DNA of 64,000 nt from Streptomyces sp. GESEQ-4 (GCF_017948455.1 NZ_JAFFSU010000008.1:124001-188000), one strand, 5' to 3'; counted from the stretch's first letter, positions 11,099 to 20,430 are shown. Notes: generated from the letters alone by a model not told the origin. Translations and numbers: made by a program.

Positions 11099-12435
11099 AG
11101 CTGACGATTCTGGGCGGCGGCGGATTCCGCGTGCCGCTCGTGTACGGGGCGCTCCTCGGAGACCGCGCCGAGGGCCGGGTGACCCAGGTCGTGCTGCACG
11201 ACCTGGACGCCGGACGGCTGAACGCGGTGACCCGCGTGCTCGCCGAGCAGGCCGCCGAGGTCCCCGACGCGCCCGAGGTGAGCGCCACCACCGACCTCGA
11301 CGAGGCGCTGCGCGGCGCCGACTTCGTGTTCTCCGCGATCCGCGTCGGCGGCCTGGAAGGACGCGCGAACGACGAGCGGGTGGCCCTGGCGCAGGGCGTC
11401 CTCGGCCAGGAGACGGTCGGCGCGGGCGGCATCGCCTACGGCCTGCGCACGGTGCCCGTCGCCGTCGACATCGCCCAGCGCGTGGCCCGCCTCGCGCCGG
11501 ACGCCTGGGTCATCAACTTCACCAACCCCGCCGGCCTGGTCACCGAGGCCATGTCCCGCCACCTCGGCAACCGCGTCATCGGCATCTGCGACTCGCCGGT
11601 CGGCCTCGGCCGCCGTATCGCCCGTGTGCTCGGCGTGAAGAACACGGCCGAGGCATGGATCGACTACGTCGGCCTCAACCACCTCGGCTGGGTCCGCGGC
11701 CTGCGCGTGGCCGGCCGCGACGAGTTGCCGCGGCTGCTCGCCGACCCCGGCCTGCTCGGCTCCTTCGAGGAGGGCAAGCTCTTCGGCCCCGACTGGCTGC
11801 AGTCGCTCGGCGCCATCCCGAACGAATACCTGCACTACTACTACTTCAACCGGGAAGCCGTCCGCGCCTACCAGGAGGCCCACCAGACCCGCGGCGCCTT
11901 CCTCCGCGACCAGCAGGCCCGCTTCTACGAGGAGATGCGCGACCCCAGCGCGGCGGCCCTGCTCGCCTGGGACCGCACCCGCGCCGAGCGCGAGGCGACG
12001 TACATGGCGGAGAACCGGGAGACGGCCGGCGCCGGCGAGCGCGACGCCGACGACCTCTCCGGCGGCTACGAGAAGGTCGCCCTCGCCCTGATGCGGGCCA
12101 TCGCCCGCGACGAACGCACCACCCTGATCCTCAACGTGCGCAACGAGCACACGCTCTCCATCCTTGACAACGATGCCGTCATCGAGGTTCCGTGCCTCGT
12201 CGACGCCAACGGCGCCCACCCGGTCGCCGTCGACCCGCTGCCCGACCACGCCACCGGGCTCGTCTGCTCGGTGAAGGCGGTCGAGCGCGAGGTCCTCGCC
12301 GCTGCCGAGTCCGGGTCCCGTGCGACCGCGGTGAAGGCCTTCGCCCTGCACCCGCTCGTCGACTCCGTGAACGTGGCCCGCAGACTGATCGACGGCTACA
12401 CCCAGGTCCACCCCGGTCTCACGTATCTTGCGTAA
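11095..12435 (+). CDS. GH4-family glycosidase (6-phospho-beta-glucosidase-like)
   Basis: The 446-residue enzyme starts at TTG 11095, with GGAAAGG 7 nt upstream. It opens with a Rossmann NAD-binding motif (LTILGGGGFRVPLVYG). It carries the GH4 metal-site Cys in IGICDSPVG and His in GLNHLGW. GH4 enzymes cleave by NAD-dependent oxidation and elimination and need a divalent metal; many act on 6-phosphoglycosides delivered by a PTS. No PTS gene is visible here and the neighbouring importer is an ABC type, so the substrate could be unphosphorylated or phosphorylated after import. It is translationally coupled to the DeoR regulator and precedes the alpha-mannosidase by 51 bp. Confidence 0.87.
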   Translation: MKLTILGGGGFRVPLVYGALLGDRAEGRVTQVVLHDLDAGRLNAVTRVLAEQAAEVPDAPEVSATTDLDEALRGADFVFSAIRVGGLEGRANDERVALAQGVLGQETVGAGGIAYGLRTVPVAVDIAQRVARLAPDAWVINFTNPAGLVTEAMSRHLGNRVIGICDSPVGLGRRIARVLGVKNTAEAWIDYVGLNHLGWVRGLRVAGRDELPRLLADPGLLGSFEEGKLFGPDWLQSLGAIPNEYLHYYYFNREAVRAYQEAHQTRGAFLRDQQARFYEEMRDPSAAALLAWDRTRAEREATYMAENRETAGAGERDADDLSGGYEKVALALMRAIARDERTTLILNVRNEHTLSILDNDAVIEVPCLVDANGAHPVAVDPLPDHATGLVCSVKAVEREVLAAAESGSRATAVKAFALHPLVDSVNVARRLIDGYTQVHPGLTYLA

Positions 12436-12486
12436 GCGCTTTCCCGGCAGGCTCTTCATCTCCCCGTACGCTCCCTGGAGACTCTG

Positions 12487-15400
12487 ATGCACGACGAACG
12501 CCAACGGATCGAAGAGCGCGTCCAGCGCCTTCACGACCAGCGGATCAAGGCCGCGATCTACGCGGCCACGGTGCCGTTCGAGGTCGAGGCCTGGCAGGCG
12601 CCGGGCGAGCCGGTCTCCTTCGAAGAGGCGGCGGCCGCTCCCTACGCTCCCTTCGCGATGGACACCCCGTGGGGCCCGCCATGGGGCACGACCTGGTTCC
12701 GGATGAGCGGACAGATCCCCGCCGAGTGGGCCGGCAAGCGCATCGAGGCGGTCATCGACCTCGGCTTCATCGGCGACTGGCCCGGCAACCAGGCCGAGGC
12801 GCTGGTCCACCGCACCGACGGCACCCCGCTGAAGGCGGTCAACCCGCTCAACCAGTACGTGCCGATCGCCAACCCGGCGACCGGCGGTGAGCAGATCGAC
12901 TACCTCGTCGAGGCGGCCTCCAACCCGGACATCCTCGCCGACAACTTCTCCAAGACCACGCCCATGGGCGACGTCCTCACCGCCGGCGACAAGCCCCTCT
13001 ACACCTTCCAGCGCGCCGACCTCGCCGTCCTCGACGAGGAGGTCTTCCACCTCGACCTGGACGTGCAGGTACTGCGCGAGCTGATGCTGGAGCTGGGCGA
13101 GCACGACCCGCGCCGGCACGAGATCGCGCATGCCCTGGACCGGGCGATGGACCTGCTCGACCTCGACGACGTCTCCGGCTCGGCCGCTGAGGTGCGTGAG
13201 GCGCTCAAGCCGGTGCTGTCGAAGCCCGCGAACGCGAGCGCGCACACCGTCTCCGGCGTCGGCCACGCGCACATCGACTCCGCCTGGCTGTGGCCGATCC
13301 GCGAGACCAAGCGCAAGACGTCCCGCACCTTCTCGAACGTCACCTCGCTCGCCGACGAGTACGAGGACTTCATCTTCGCCTGCTCGCAGGCCCAGCAGTA
13401 CGAGTGGGTGCGCGACAACTACCCGCAGGTGTGGGCCCGCATCCAGGAGTCGGTGAAGAAGGGCCAGTGGGCCCCCGTCGGCGGCATGTGGGTGGAGGCC
13501 GACGGCAACCTGCCCGGCGGCGAGGCGGTCGCCCGGCAGTTCATCCACGGCAAGCGGTTCTTCATCGAGCACTTCGGCGTCGAGACCAAGGGCGTGTGGC
13601 TGCCGGACTCCTTCGGCTACACCGCGGCCTACCCGCAGCTCGCCAAGCTGGCCGGCAACGAGTGGTTCCTCACCCAGAAGATCTCCTGGAACCAGACCAA
13701 CAAGTTCCCCCACCACACCTTCTGGTGGGAGGGCATCGACGGCACCCGCATCTTCACGCACTTCCCGCCCGTCGACACCTACAACGCCCGCTTCAGCGGC
13801 GAGGAGATGTCCCGCGCGGTCCGCAACTACCAGGAGAAGGGCGGCGCCACCCGCTCGCTGGCCCCCTTCGGCTGGGGCGACGGCGGTGGCGGCCCCACTC
13901 GCGAGATCATGGAACGGGCGCGCAGGCTGGCCGACCTGGAGGGCTCCCCGAAGGTCGTCGTCGAGCACCCGGACGACTTCTTCGCCAAGGCCCGCGAGGA
14001 GTACCCCGACGCCCCGGTCTGGGTCGGCGAGCTCTACCTCGAACTGCACCGCGCCACCTACACCTCGCAGGCCCGCACCAAGCAGGGCAACCGCCGCTCC
14101 GAACACAAGCTCCGCGAGGCCGAGTTGTGGGCGACGACGGCGGCACTGCACGCGCCGGGCTACACCTACCCGTACGAGAAGCTGGACCGCCTGTGGAAGA
14201 CGGTGCTGCTGCACCAGTTCCACGACATCCTGCCGGGCTCGTCGATCGCCTGGGTGCACCGGGAGGCCGAGGCCGAATACGCCCGTGTGGCCGAGGAGTT
14301 GGAGGCCCTGACGCGGGAGGCGGTGAGCGCCCTCGGCGGTGGCGGACCCCGGGTGTTCAACACCAGTCCGTACGAGCGTTCCGAGGTACTCCGCACGGCC
14401 GACCGGCCGGTCTACGTGCAGGTACCGGCAGGCGGCAGCGCACCGCTCACCGCCGCCGAGCCCCCGCACCCGGTGACGGTCGAGAACCGCACCCTCGACA
14501 ACGGCCTCGTACGCGTGACGGTGGCGGACGACGGAACCCTGTCGTCCGTCTACGACCTGCGGGCGAAGCGCGAAGTCCTCGCCGACGCGGGCAACCTGCT
14601 CCGCCTCCACACCGACCTTCCCAACTACTGGGACGCCTGGGACGTCGACAAGCACTACAAGAACCGCTACAAGGACCTCCTGGACGCCTCGGAGATCACC
14701 GTCGCCGCCCAGGACCCGCTGCTCGGCGCGATCCGGGTCGTGCGGTCCTTCGGCAACGGCTCGACCATCACCCAGACCATCACCCTCCGCGCCGGCAGCC
14801 CCCGTATCGACTTCGAGACGGACATCGACTGGCACGAGGCCGAGAAGTTCCTCAAGGCGGGCTTCCCGGTGGACATCCGGGCCCCGCACGCCTCCGCCGA
14901 GATCGCGTACGGCCACATCCAGCGCCCCACGCACACCAACACCAGCTGGGAGGCGGCCCGCTTCGAGGTGTCCGGCCACCGCTGGGTGCACCTCGGCGAA
15001 CCCGGCTACGGCGTCGCCGTCATCAACGACTCGACGTACGGCCACGACGTCTCCCGCACGGTCCGCGAGGACGGCGGTACGACGACCACGGTCCGCCTCA
15101 GCCTGGTCCGCGCCCCGCGCATCCCGGACCCGGAAGCCGACCAGGGCCGCCACCGCTTCACCTACGCGCTGCTCCCCGGCGCGACCATCGAGGACGCCGT
15201 CGCCGAGGGCTATGCCCTCAATCTCCCGCTGCGTGTGGCGGATGCGGCGGGCGCGGCGGGCGCCGCCGAGCCGGTCGTCTCCGTCGACGGGGAGGGCGTC
15301 ACCGTCGAGGCGGTCAAGCTCGCGGACGACCGGTCCGGCGATGTCGTCGTACGGCTCTACGAGTCCCGTGGCGGACGCGCGCGTGGTGTCCTGCGGACTG

Positions 15401-15540
15401 GCTTCCCGTTGGCCGGAGCGACGGTGACCGATCTCCTGGAGCGGCCGCTTCCGGATGAGCATGTCGAGGTCGCCGACGGCGGGGTCATGATCGAGCTGCG
15501 GCCGTTCCAGGTGCTGACGTTGCGTCTCGCTCGCGCGTAG
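12487..15540 (+). CDS. GH38 alpha-mannosidase
   Basis: A 1017-residue protein of typical length for bacterial GH38. The zinc site is visible in GHAHIDSAWLWPIRE (near residue 259) and the nucleophile Asp in WLPDSFGY (near residue 373), followed by the substrate-site block FWWEGIDGTRIFTHFPP. The C-terminal third is the beta-sandwich of the family. It lacks a signal peptide and should remove alpha-mannose from imported oligosaccharides in the cytoplasm. ATG 12487 has GGAG 6 nt upstream. It probably belongs to the transcript starting at the DeoR gene. Together with the beta-galactosidase and alpha-fucosidase it suggests use of N-glycan-like or mannan-derived material. Confidence 0.95.
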   Translation: MHDERQRIEERVQRLHDQRIKAAIYAATVPFEVEAWQAPGEPVSFEEAAAAPYAPFAMDTPWGPPWGTTWFRMSGQIPAEWAGKRIEAVIDLGFIGDWPGNQAEALVHRTDGTPLKAVNPLNQYVPIANPATGGEQIDYLVEAASNPDILADNFSKTTPMGDVLTAGDKPLYTFQRADLAVLDEEVFHLDLDVQVLRELMLELGEHDPRRHEIAHALDRAMDLLDLDDVSGSAAEVREALKPVLSKPANASAHTVSGVGHAHIDSAWLWPIRETKRKTSRTFSNVTSLADEYEDFIFACSQAQQYEWVRDNYPQVWARIQESVKKGQWAPVGGMWVEADGNLPGGEAVARQFIHGKRFFIEHFGVETKGVWLPDSFGYTAAYPQLAKLAGNEWFLTQKISWNQTNKFPHHTFWWEGIDGTRIFTHFPPVDTYNARFSGEEMSRAVRNYQEKGGATRSLAPFGWGDGGGGPTREIMERARRLADLEGSPKVVVEHPDDFFAKAREEYPDAPVWVGELYLELHRATYTSQARTKQGNRRSEHKLREAELWATTAALHAPGYTYPYEKLDRLWKTVLLHQFHDILPGSSIAWVHREAEAEYARVAEELEALTREAVSALGGGGPRVFNTSPYERSEVLRTADRPVYVQVPAGGSAPLTAAEPPHPVTVENRTLDNGLVRVTVADDGTLSSVYDLRAKREVLADAGNLLRLHTDLPNYWDAWDVDKHYKNRYKDLLDASEITVAAQDPLLGAIRVVRSFGNGSTITQTITLRAGSPRIDFETDIDWHEAEKFLKAGFPVDIRAPHASAEIAYGHIQRPTHTNTSWEAARFEVSGHRWVHLGEPGYGVAVINDSTYGHDVSRTVREDGGTTTTVRLSLVRAPRIPDPEADQGRHRFTYALLPGATIEDAVAEGYALNLPLRVADAAGAAGAAEPVVSVDGEGVTVEAVKLADDRSGDVVVRLYESRGGRARGVLRTGFPLAGATVTDLLERPLPDEHVEVADGGVMIELRPFQVLTLRLARA

Positions 15541-15582
15541 CGCTCCGCTCAGAGGGCCGGTTGTTCACTGCGGGCCGGTGGG

Positions 15583-15615
15583 GGCTGGTCGCGCAGTTCC
15601 CCGCGCCCCTTAGGT
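15583..15615 (+). repeat. 33-bp dispersed repeat, copy 1
   Basis: The sequence GGCTGGTCGCGCAGTTCCCC continuing to CGCGCCCCTTAGGT is repeated perfectly but inverted at 18038-18070. It lies in the 150-bp gap after the alpha-mannosidase stop. From memory, sequences of this form recur at gene ends in many Streptomyces genomes; I could not check copy number here. Confidence 0.85.
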
Positions 15616-15690
15616 GGGTGCGGGACCGCCCGTGATCAGCTGCCCCACCTCAGTGACCCAAGGCCCAAGTAACTGTCGAGGAGTTCAGCC

Positions 15691-16941
15691 GTGCCCATGC
15701 AGCCGTGGTTCACCGACGCCAAGCTAGGCATCTTCATCCACTGGGGGATCTACGCGGTCGACGGCGTCCAGGAGTCCTGGTCGTTCTACGACGACATCGT
15801 CCCGTACGACACGTACATGTCGCAGTTCGAGCGCTTCACCGCCTCCCGGTACGAGCCGCGGGAGTGGGCGAAGCTGTTCGCGCGCGCCGGTGCCAAGTAC
15901 GCCGTTCTGACCACCCGCCATCACGACGGCGTCGCCCTCTGGGACACCGCGTACGGCGAGCTGAACGTGGGCCGGGACCTGATATCCGGATACGCCGACG
16001 CCCTGCGCGAGCAGGGCCTCAAGGTCGGTTTCTACTACTCGCACTCCGACTGGAGCCACCCCGACTACGCCTCCACGCGCAAGCCGGGCCGGCCGCCGGA
16101 GCTGGAGGACAACCGGTACTCGGAGGTCGCGGCCGAGGATGAGGACCTGGACGCCTGGGAACGCTTTCTCGCCTACCGGGACGGTCAGATCCGCGAACTC
16201 ACCGCGCGCTACAAGCCGGACCTGATGTGGTTCGACGGGGAGTGGGACCGCAGCGAGGAGCAGTGGCGCATCCCCGAGCTGGCCGCGCTGATCCGCTCCG
16301 AGGTCCCGGACGTCGTCTTCAACGCCCGCATGCTCAGCGAGGGCGACTACGCGACCCCCGAGCAGGGCGCCCCGGTCGTCCCGCCCGAGGGCCCCTGGGA
16401 GCTGTGCCTGACGATCAACGACTCCTGGGGTCACCAGCACCACGACCACAACCACAAGTCGGTCGACCAGCTGATCCGCTACTTCGCCGAGACGATCGGC
16501 GGTGGCGGCAATCTGCTCCTCAGCGTCGGCCCGAGGGAGGACGGCACGATCCCGCAAGAGCAGACCGAACGCCTCGAAGGGCTCGGCGACTGGATCGCCC
16601 GGCACGCGGCGGCGGTGTACGGCACCGAACGGGGGCTGCCCGCGGGTCACCACTACGGCCCGAGCACCCTCTCCAAGGACCGCCGCACGCTGTACCTGAT
16701 CCTGTTCGACGCCCCGCGCGCGGAGATCAACGTACGCGGTCTGCTCGGCTCCGTGCGCCGGGTCACCGTGCTCGGCAGCGGCACCGAGCTGGCCCACCGG
16801 ATCACCGGAGGCCTGCACGAGACGCCGGGCGTGCTGTGGATCGCACCGCCCGCCGCGGCAGACCTCGACCCGCACGCCACGGTCCTCGCCGTCGAGCTGG
16901 ACGGCGAACTGGAGCTGTACCGGGGGGCCGGGCGTTTCTGA
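15691..16941 (+). CDS. GH29 alpha-L-fucosidase
   Basis: The 416-residue protein begins almost directly with the catalytic barrel: FTDAKLGIFIHWGIY near the N-terminus and LTTRHHDGVALW at about residue 70 are classic GH29 blocks. DLMWFDGEW near residue 180 holds the nucleophile Asp. The NDSWGHQHHDHNHK and GGGGNLLLSVGP blocks complete the family pattern. No signal peptide is present, so it should act in the cytoplasm. GTG 15691 follows GAGGAG by 7 nt. It stands apart from the mannosidase by a 150-bp gap holding a dispersed repeat, so it may have its own promoter. It removes alpha-linked fucose from glycans. Confidence 0.94.
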   Translation: MPMQPWFTDAKLGIFIHWGIYAVDGVQESWSFYDDIVPYDTYMSQFERFTASRYEPREWAKLFARAGAKYAVLTTRHHDGVALWDTAYGELNVGRDLISGYADALREQGLKVGFYYSHSDWSHPDYASTRKPGRPPELEDNRYSEVAAEDEDLDAWERFLAYRDGQIRELTARYKPDLMWFDGEWDRSEEQWRIPELAALIRSEVPDVVFNARMLSEGDYATPEQGAPVVPPEGPWELCLTINDSWGHQHHDHNHKSVDQLIRYFAETIGGGGNLLLSVGPREDGTIPQEQTERLEGLGDWIARHAAAVYGTERGLPAGHHYGPSTLSKDRRTLYLILFDAPRAEINVRGLLGSVRRVTVLGSGTELAHRITGGLHETPGVLWIAPPAAADLDPHATVLAVELDGELELYRGAGRF

Positions 16942-16990
16942 TCCTGGACATGTCGTCCCAGGAACTCCCATCAAGAATTAAGAAAGCGGT

Positions 16991-17040
16991 AAAGCGCCTG
17001 GTCACGGCCCAATTCCGGGATTCCGTGACCATGGCGCTTT
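16991..17040. terminator. Strong hairpin, likely terminator
   Basis: AAAGCGCCTGGTCACGG (16991-17007) pairs with CCGTGACCATGGCGCTTT (17023-17040) through 17 base pairs with a single bulged base, closing a 15-nt loop. It lies 50 bp after the fucosidase stop and ends the glycan region. There is no long T-run, as is usual for terminators in high-GC actinobacteria. Confidence 0.85.
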
Positions 17041-17112
17041 GCTTCTTGGACACTTGGAGTTTGCCAACTGCCCGTGAGATGCCAAGGTAAGGCGCAAGAG
17101 AAAGGTGTCGCG

Positions 17113-17997
17113 GTGGGAGACTCGCGTAAGTCAGCGATCGGCAAGGGGCTGAGGCGCCGGGGGAGGCTGATGATGCAGGCGGTGAGCCCGCCGCGTCGCA
17201 CCCTGGACGCCATTCCGTCGCCCCGGCCCGCCGCGAAGCTGAAGGAGTCGACGTACGTCGCTCCGATCGCCCCGCGCCTGGTGGAGGCGCCGGTCTTCGT
17301 GCTGTCCTCGGTGCGCTCGGGCTCGACCCTGCTCCGGGTGCTGCTGAACAGCCACAGCCGGATCCGCGCCCCGCACGAGATGCATCTGCGCACCGTCCAC
17401 GTCGAGCTGACCCGCAGCTTCACCGCGGACGCCATGAAGGCGCTGGAACTCGACAAGGCCGAGCTGGAGCACCTTCTCTGGGACCGGGTGCTGCACCTGG
17501 AGTTGACCCGCAGTGGCAAGGACATCATCGTCGACAAGACGCCACCCAACACCCTCATCTGGCCCCGCCTGGACCGATGTTGGCCCAGCGCCCGCTACAT
17601 CCTGCTGCTGCGCCACCCCGGCGCGATCGTCGCGTCCCTGACCGACCGCCGCCGGGACCCCGACCACGAGGCCATCCGCGCCGAGGTGCTCAATTACTCG
17701 GAGAAGCTCGAAGAAGCCCGGCAGAAGCTCGGGAACGCGCACATCGTCACGTACGAGGAACTCACCGCCGAACCGGAGAAGGCCACCCGCGCCCTGTGCG
17801 ACTACCTCGGCGTCGACTGGGAGAGCGGCATGCTCGACTACGGCAACAAGGACCACGGCACCTTCCGCCCCCAGCTCGGCGACTGGAGCAGCACCATCAA
17901 GTCGGGCCGCATCCAGCCCGCCCGCACCGCCGACCCGACCGCCGAACTCCCGCCCCGCCTGAGGGAGATCGCGAAGGCGTGGGGTTACGAGGTCTAG
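17113..17997 (+). CDS. PAPS-dependent sulfotransferase family protein
   Basis: This 294-residue protein has the 5'-phosphosulfate-binding loop VLSSVRSGSTLLRVLL (residues 63-78) and a 3'-phosphate-binding region RYILLLRHPGAIVASL (about residues 155-170). Both are diagnostic of sulfotransferases that use 3'-phosphoadenosine-5'-phosphosulfate. I chose GTG 17113, with AAAGG 7 nt upstream, over an earlier GTG at 17074 that lacks one. The N-terminus is basic and the acceptor cannot be predicted. It converges on an ATP-grasp gene, and 3' ends of the pair are separated by a 100-bp gap with a dispersed repeat. It is separated from the fucosidase by a strong terminator, so a role in the glycan region is unlikely. 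Confidence 0.83.
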   Translation: MGDSRKSAIGKGLRRRGRLMMQAVSPPRRTLDAIPSPRPAAKLKESTYVAPIAPRLVEAPVFVLSSVRSGSTLLRVLLNSHSRIRAPHEMHLRTVHVELTRSFTADAMKALELDKAELEHLLWDRVLHLELTRSGKDIIVDKTPPNTLIWPRLDRCWPSARYILLLRHPGAIVASLTDRRRDPDHEAIRAEVLNYSEKLEEARQKLGNAHIVTYEELTAEPEKATRALCDYLGVDWESGMLDYGNKDHGTFRPQLGDWSSTIKSGRIQPARTADPTAELPPRLREIAKAWGYEV

Positions 17998-18037
17998 GGA
18001 CCAGGCGTCAACTAATCCATGCCGGCGAGGGAGACCT

Positions 18038-18070
18038 ACCTAAGGGGCGCGGGGAACTGCGCGACCAGCC
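18038..18070 (-). repeat. 33-bp dispersed repeat, copy 2 (inverted)
   Basis: This is an exact inverted match over 33 bp to 15583-15615. Partial similarity (CCCGCA and nearby bases) continues beyond it. It lies between the convergent sulfotransferase and ATP-grasp genes. Confidence 0.85.
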
Positions 18071-18097
18071 ACAGACAACCCGCACCCGGCAGACAAC

Positions 18098-19228
18098 CTA
18101 GAGCGGCAGTACCTGCGCCGCCGACTCCCTCGGCTCAAGCGCCGCAGGCGAAGGCACAGGCGTCCTCGACAGCGGCGGCACAGCCTCCCGCTGCTGAGGC
18201 AACGACACCGCGCGCAACGGCCGCGGCCCGGAGACCACCGTGTAGTCCTGACCGAGGAACGGCGGAACAACCTCACCCGGATCCTCGCCGAGCGCCAACT
18301 GCACAGCTGCCCAAGGGGCGTTGACCCCGCAGAGCGACAGCTGATGCAGCCCGCCCGCCGGACGCGTGTTGACATCCATCAGCACCGGCGTGTCCCCGAA
18401 CATCCGGAACTGGATGTTGGACAGGTAGTGCAGCCCGAACCCCTCCGCGATCGCCCGCGCCGGCGCCAGATACTGCTCGTGCAGAGTGAACCCACGTCGC
18501 CGGCCGTTCTTCGTGCGGCCCACCGCCAGCCGGATCCGGTTGTCGGGCCCGGTGAGGCAGTCCACCGACACCTCAGGCTGCTCGAGACGCGGCATGACCA
18601 GCCAGTCCACCGGCTCCTCGGACTGCCCCACCGCCTGCACGACCAGGTCGAGAGGGACGTACGAACTCGGGAAGCCGTTGAGGTGCATCATCGAGAACGG
18701 CGTGCGGGTGATGTTGCGGAAGCCCACCCCGCCCGCGCCGGACGCCGGCTTGAAGCACGCCTTGTGGCCGCCCGCCTCCAACTCCTCGACGGCGGCGACG
18801 AGTTCGTCCGCCGACCGCACCCGCCACCACGGCGGCACCGGCACGCCGATCGCCTCGACCGCCTCGTACGCGATGACCTTGTCGTGGAAGACGGCCACGG
18901 CCTCGGGCGGCGGCGCGAGCACCGCCGTACCGACCGCCTCGAAGTCGGCGCGGTGCGCCACGATCGCCGACTGCTGCATACGCGGCACGAAAACGTCGAT
19001 GCCGCGGCGGACGCACTGGTCGAGGGCGTACTCGACATACGCGGCCGGGGACAGGCCCTCCGGCTCGAAGTCGGCGGTGTCAGCGGCGGCCAGCACGGGG
19101 GAGTCGGCATCGCCGTGCGTGGCATGGATCTCGACGGCCCGGTCGCTGGGATTTCGTCGCAGCTGATCCATGAAGAACACGTTCTCCGCGTACGTGCGGT
19201 TGAGCCAGACGCGTACGCGAGAGACCAT
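18098..19228 (-). CDS. ATP-grasp domain protein
   Basis: A 376-residue protein whose middle looks like an ATP-grasp enzyme. HDKVIAYEAVEAIGVPVP marks entry to the ATP-binding lobe, FKPASGAGGVGFRNI the phosphate-binding loop, and VLMDVNTRPAGGLHQLSLCG the metal-binding Asp/Asn-x-Arg region. Such enzymes ligate a carboxylate to an amine or thiol via an acylphosphate. The last 60 residues are rich in Pro, Ser and Arg and look like a disordered tail. ATG 19228 has AAAGG 8 nt upstream. The substrate is unknown. It converges on the sulfotransferase gene and diverges from the metallophosphoesterase gene, so no operon partner is apparent. Confidence 0.8.
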   Translation of the reverse strand: MVSRVRVWLNRTYAENVFFMDQLRRNPSDRAVEIHATHGDADSPVLAAADTADFEPEGLSPAAYVEYALDQCVRRGIDVFVPRMQQSAIVAHRADFEAVGTAVLAPPPEAVAVFHDKVIAYEAVEAIGVPVPPWWRVRSADELVAAVEELEAGGHKACFKPASGAGGVGFRNITRTPFSMMHLNGFPSSYVPLDLVVQAVGQSEEPVDWLVMPRLEQPEVSVDCLTGPDNRIRLAVGRTKNGRRRGFTLHEQYLAPARAIAEGFGLHYLSNIQFRMFGDTPVLMDVNTRPAGGLHQLSLCGVNAPWAAVQLALGEDPGEVVPPFLGQDYTVVSGPRPLRAVSLPQQREAVPPLSRTPVPSPAALEPRESAAQVLPL

Positions 19229-19521
19229 GCAGGCCGCCTTTCATGGTTCGCGGGCACGGCGGAGCAGGCCGTGCCCGGCCAGATCGAATCGAGGGAACAC
19301 CAAACTGTCCCTGGTGAAGGGGAGTCCGTGGTGTGGTGTTGGGGCGATCATACGGTGTCGCGAGGGTGCGGCGTGCAACGTGCGTGTTACGGAATTTTGG
19401 ATGTTGCCTGTCGGGGCGATGTTCTCCTGATAACCCGTGCGGCCCGCCGCCGGGATCCGCCTTGTCCGGGGGCTGCGGATGTGCTGTCGTGGAGCCCTTC
19501 GTGCGCGGAAGGGGCGAACAC
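19229..19521. other. Divergent intergenic region with leader hairpin
   Basis: This 293-bp region separates the ATP-grasp gene and the metallophosphoesterase gene. A perfect stem, GGGCACGGC (19252-19260) with GCCGTGCCC (19268-19276), lies 24-48 bp upstream of the ATP-grasp start and would form in its leader. CACCA/TGGTG arms lie near 19300. I see no coding signal and no recognisable riboswitch. Confidence 0.5.
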
Positions 19522-20430
19522 GTGACGTCGACGGCCGGTGGTGCCGGACAGCTGCTCGCCATCAGCGATCTGCACATCGGCTACCCGGAGAACCGCGCCC
19601 TCGTCGAGAAGATGCACCCCGAGACGGACGACGACTGGCTCCTGGTGGCCGGCGACGTCTCCGAGACCGTCTCCGACGTCCGCTGGGCCCTGAAGACCCT
19701 CGCCGGGCGCTTCCGCAAGGTCGTCTGGGCCCCCGGCAACCACGAACTGTGGACCCACCCGAAGGACCCCGTCACCCTGCGCGGCGTCGCCCGCTACGAG
19801 CACCTCGTCGAGGAGTGCCGGGAACTCGGCGTGCTCACACCCGAGGACCCGTACCCCATCTGGGACGGCCCCGGCGGCCCGGTAGTCGTGGCCCCGCTGT
19901 TCCTGCTCTACGACTACTCGTTCCTCCCGGCGGGCTGCGCCACCAAGGACGAGGGACTGGCGTACGCACACGGAACCGGGATCGTCTGCAACGACGAGTA
20001 TCTGCTGCACCCCGACCCCTACCCGAGCCGCGACGCCTGGTGCCGGGCCCGGGTCGCGGCCACCGAGCGCAGGCTCGCCGAGCTGCCCGGCGACCTGCCG
20101 ACGGTGCTGGTCAACCACTACCCGCTGGACCGGCACCCGACGGACGTCCTGTGGTACCCCGAGTTCGCGATGTGGTGCGGCACCGGGCTGACGGCCGACT
20201 GGCACCGCAGATTCCGGGTCGAAACCATGGTCTATGGTCATCTGCACATTCCGCGGACGACCTGGCACGACGGTGTCCGCTTCGAAGAGGTGTCCGTCGG
20301 ATACCCGCGAGAATGGAGCAAGCGCTCCCAGGAGCCGGGGGCACTGCGCCGCATACTGCCCAGGGAGGTAGGGCCAGGTGATCGAGGAGCTGCTGCCCGC
20401 CTCGGTGGTGGTCGTGGAGACGTACGGTAG
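19522..20430 (+). CDS. Calcineurin-like metallophosphoesterase
   Basis: The 302-residue protein shows the metallophosphoesterase blocks in order: LLAISDLHIGYPENR (residues 10-24), LVAGDVSETV, APGNHELW, LVNHYPL and VYGHLHIP. These supply the two-metal centre. I placed the start at GTG 19522, which has GGAAGGGG 7 nt upstream; the frame is open further upstream without a better site. Its 3' end overlaps the phosphopantetheinyl transferase gene by 53 bp, so the two are translated from one message. A functional tie, for example removal of phosphopantetheine or related nucleotides, is only inference. It is a cytoplasmic protein without signal peptide. Confidence 0.86.
   Translation: MTSTAGGAGQLLAISDLHIGYPENRALVEKMHPETDDDWLLVAGDVSETVSDVRWALKTLAGRFRKVVWAPGNHELWTHPKDPVTLRGVARYEHLVEECRELGVLTPEDPYPIWDGPGGPVVVAPLFLLYDYSFLPAGCATKDEGLAYAHGTGIVCNDEYLLHPDPYPSRDAWCRARVAATERRLAELPGDLPTVLVNHYPLDRHPTDVLWYPEFAMWCGTGLTADWHRRFRVETMVYGHLHIPRTTWHDGVRFEEVSVGYPREWSKRSQEPGALRRILPREVGPGDRGAAARLGGGRGDVR

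Noticed and set aside
10765..15462. Very long minus-strand open frame opposite the GH4 and GH38 genes
   Set aside because: It is the antisense of two clear enzyme genes; GC-rich third positions suppress stop codons on the opposite strand. It has no ribosome site and no domain.
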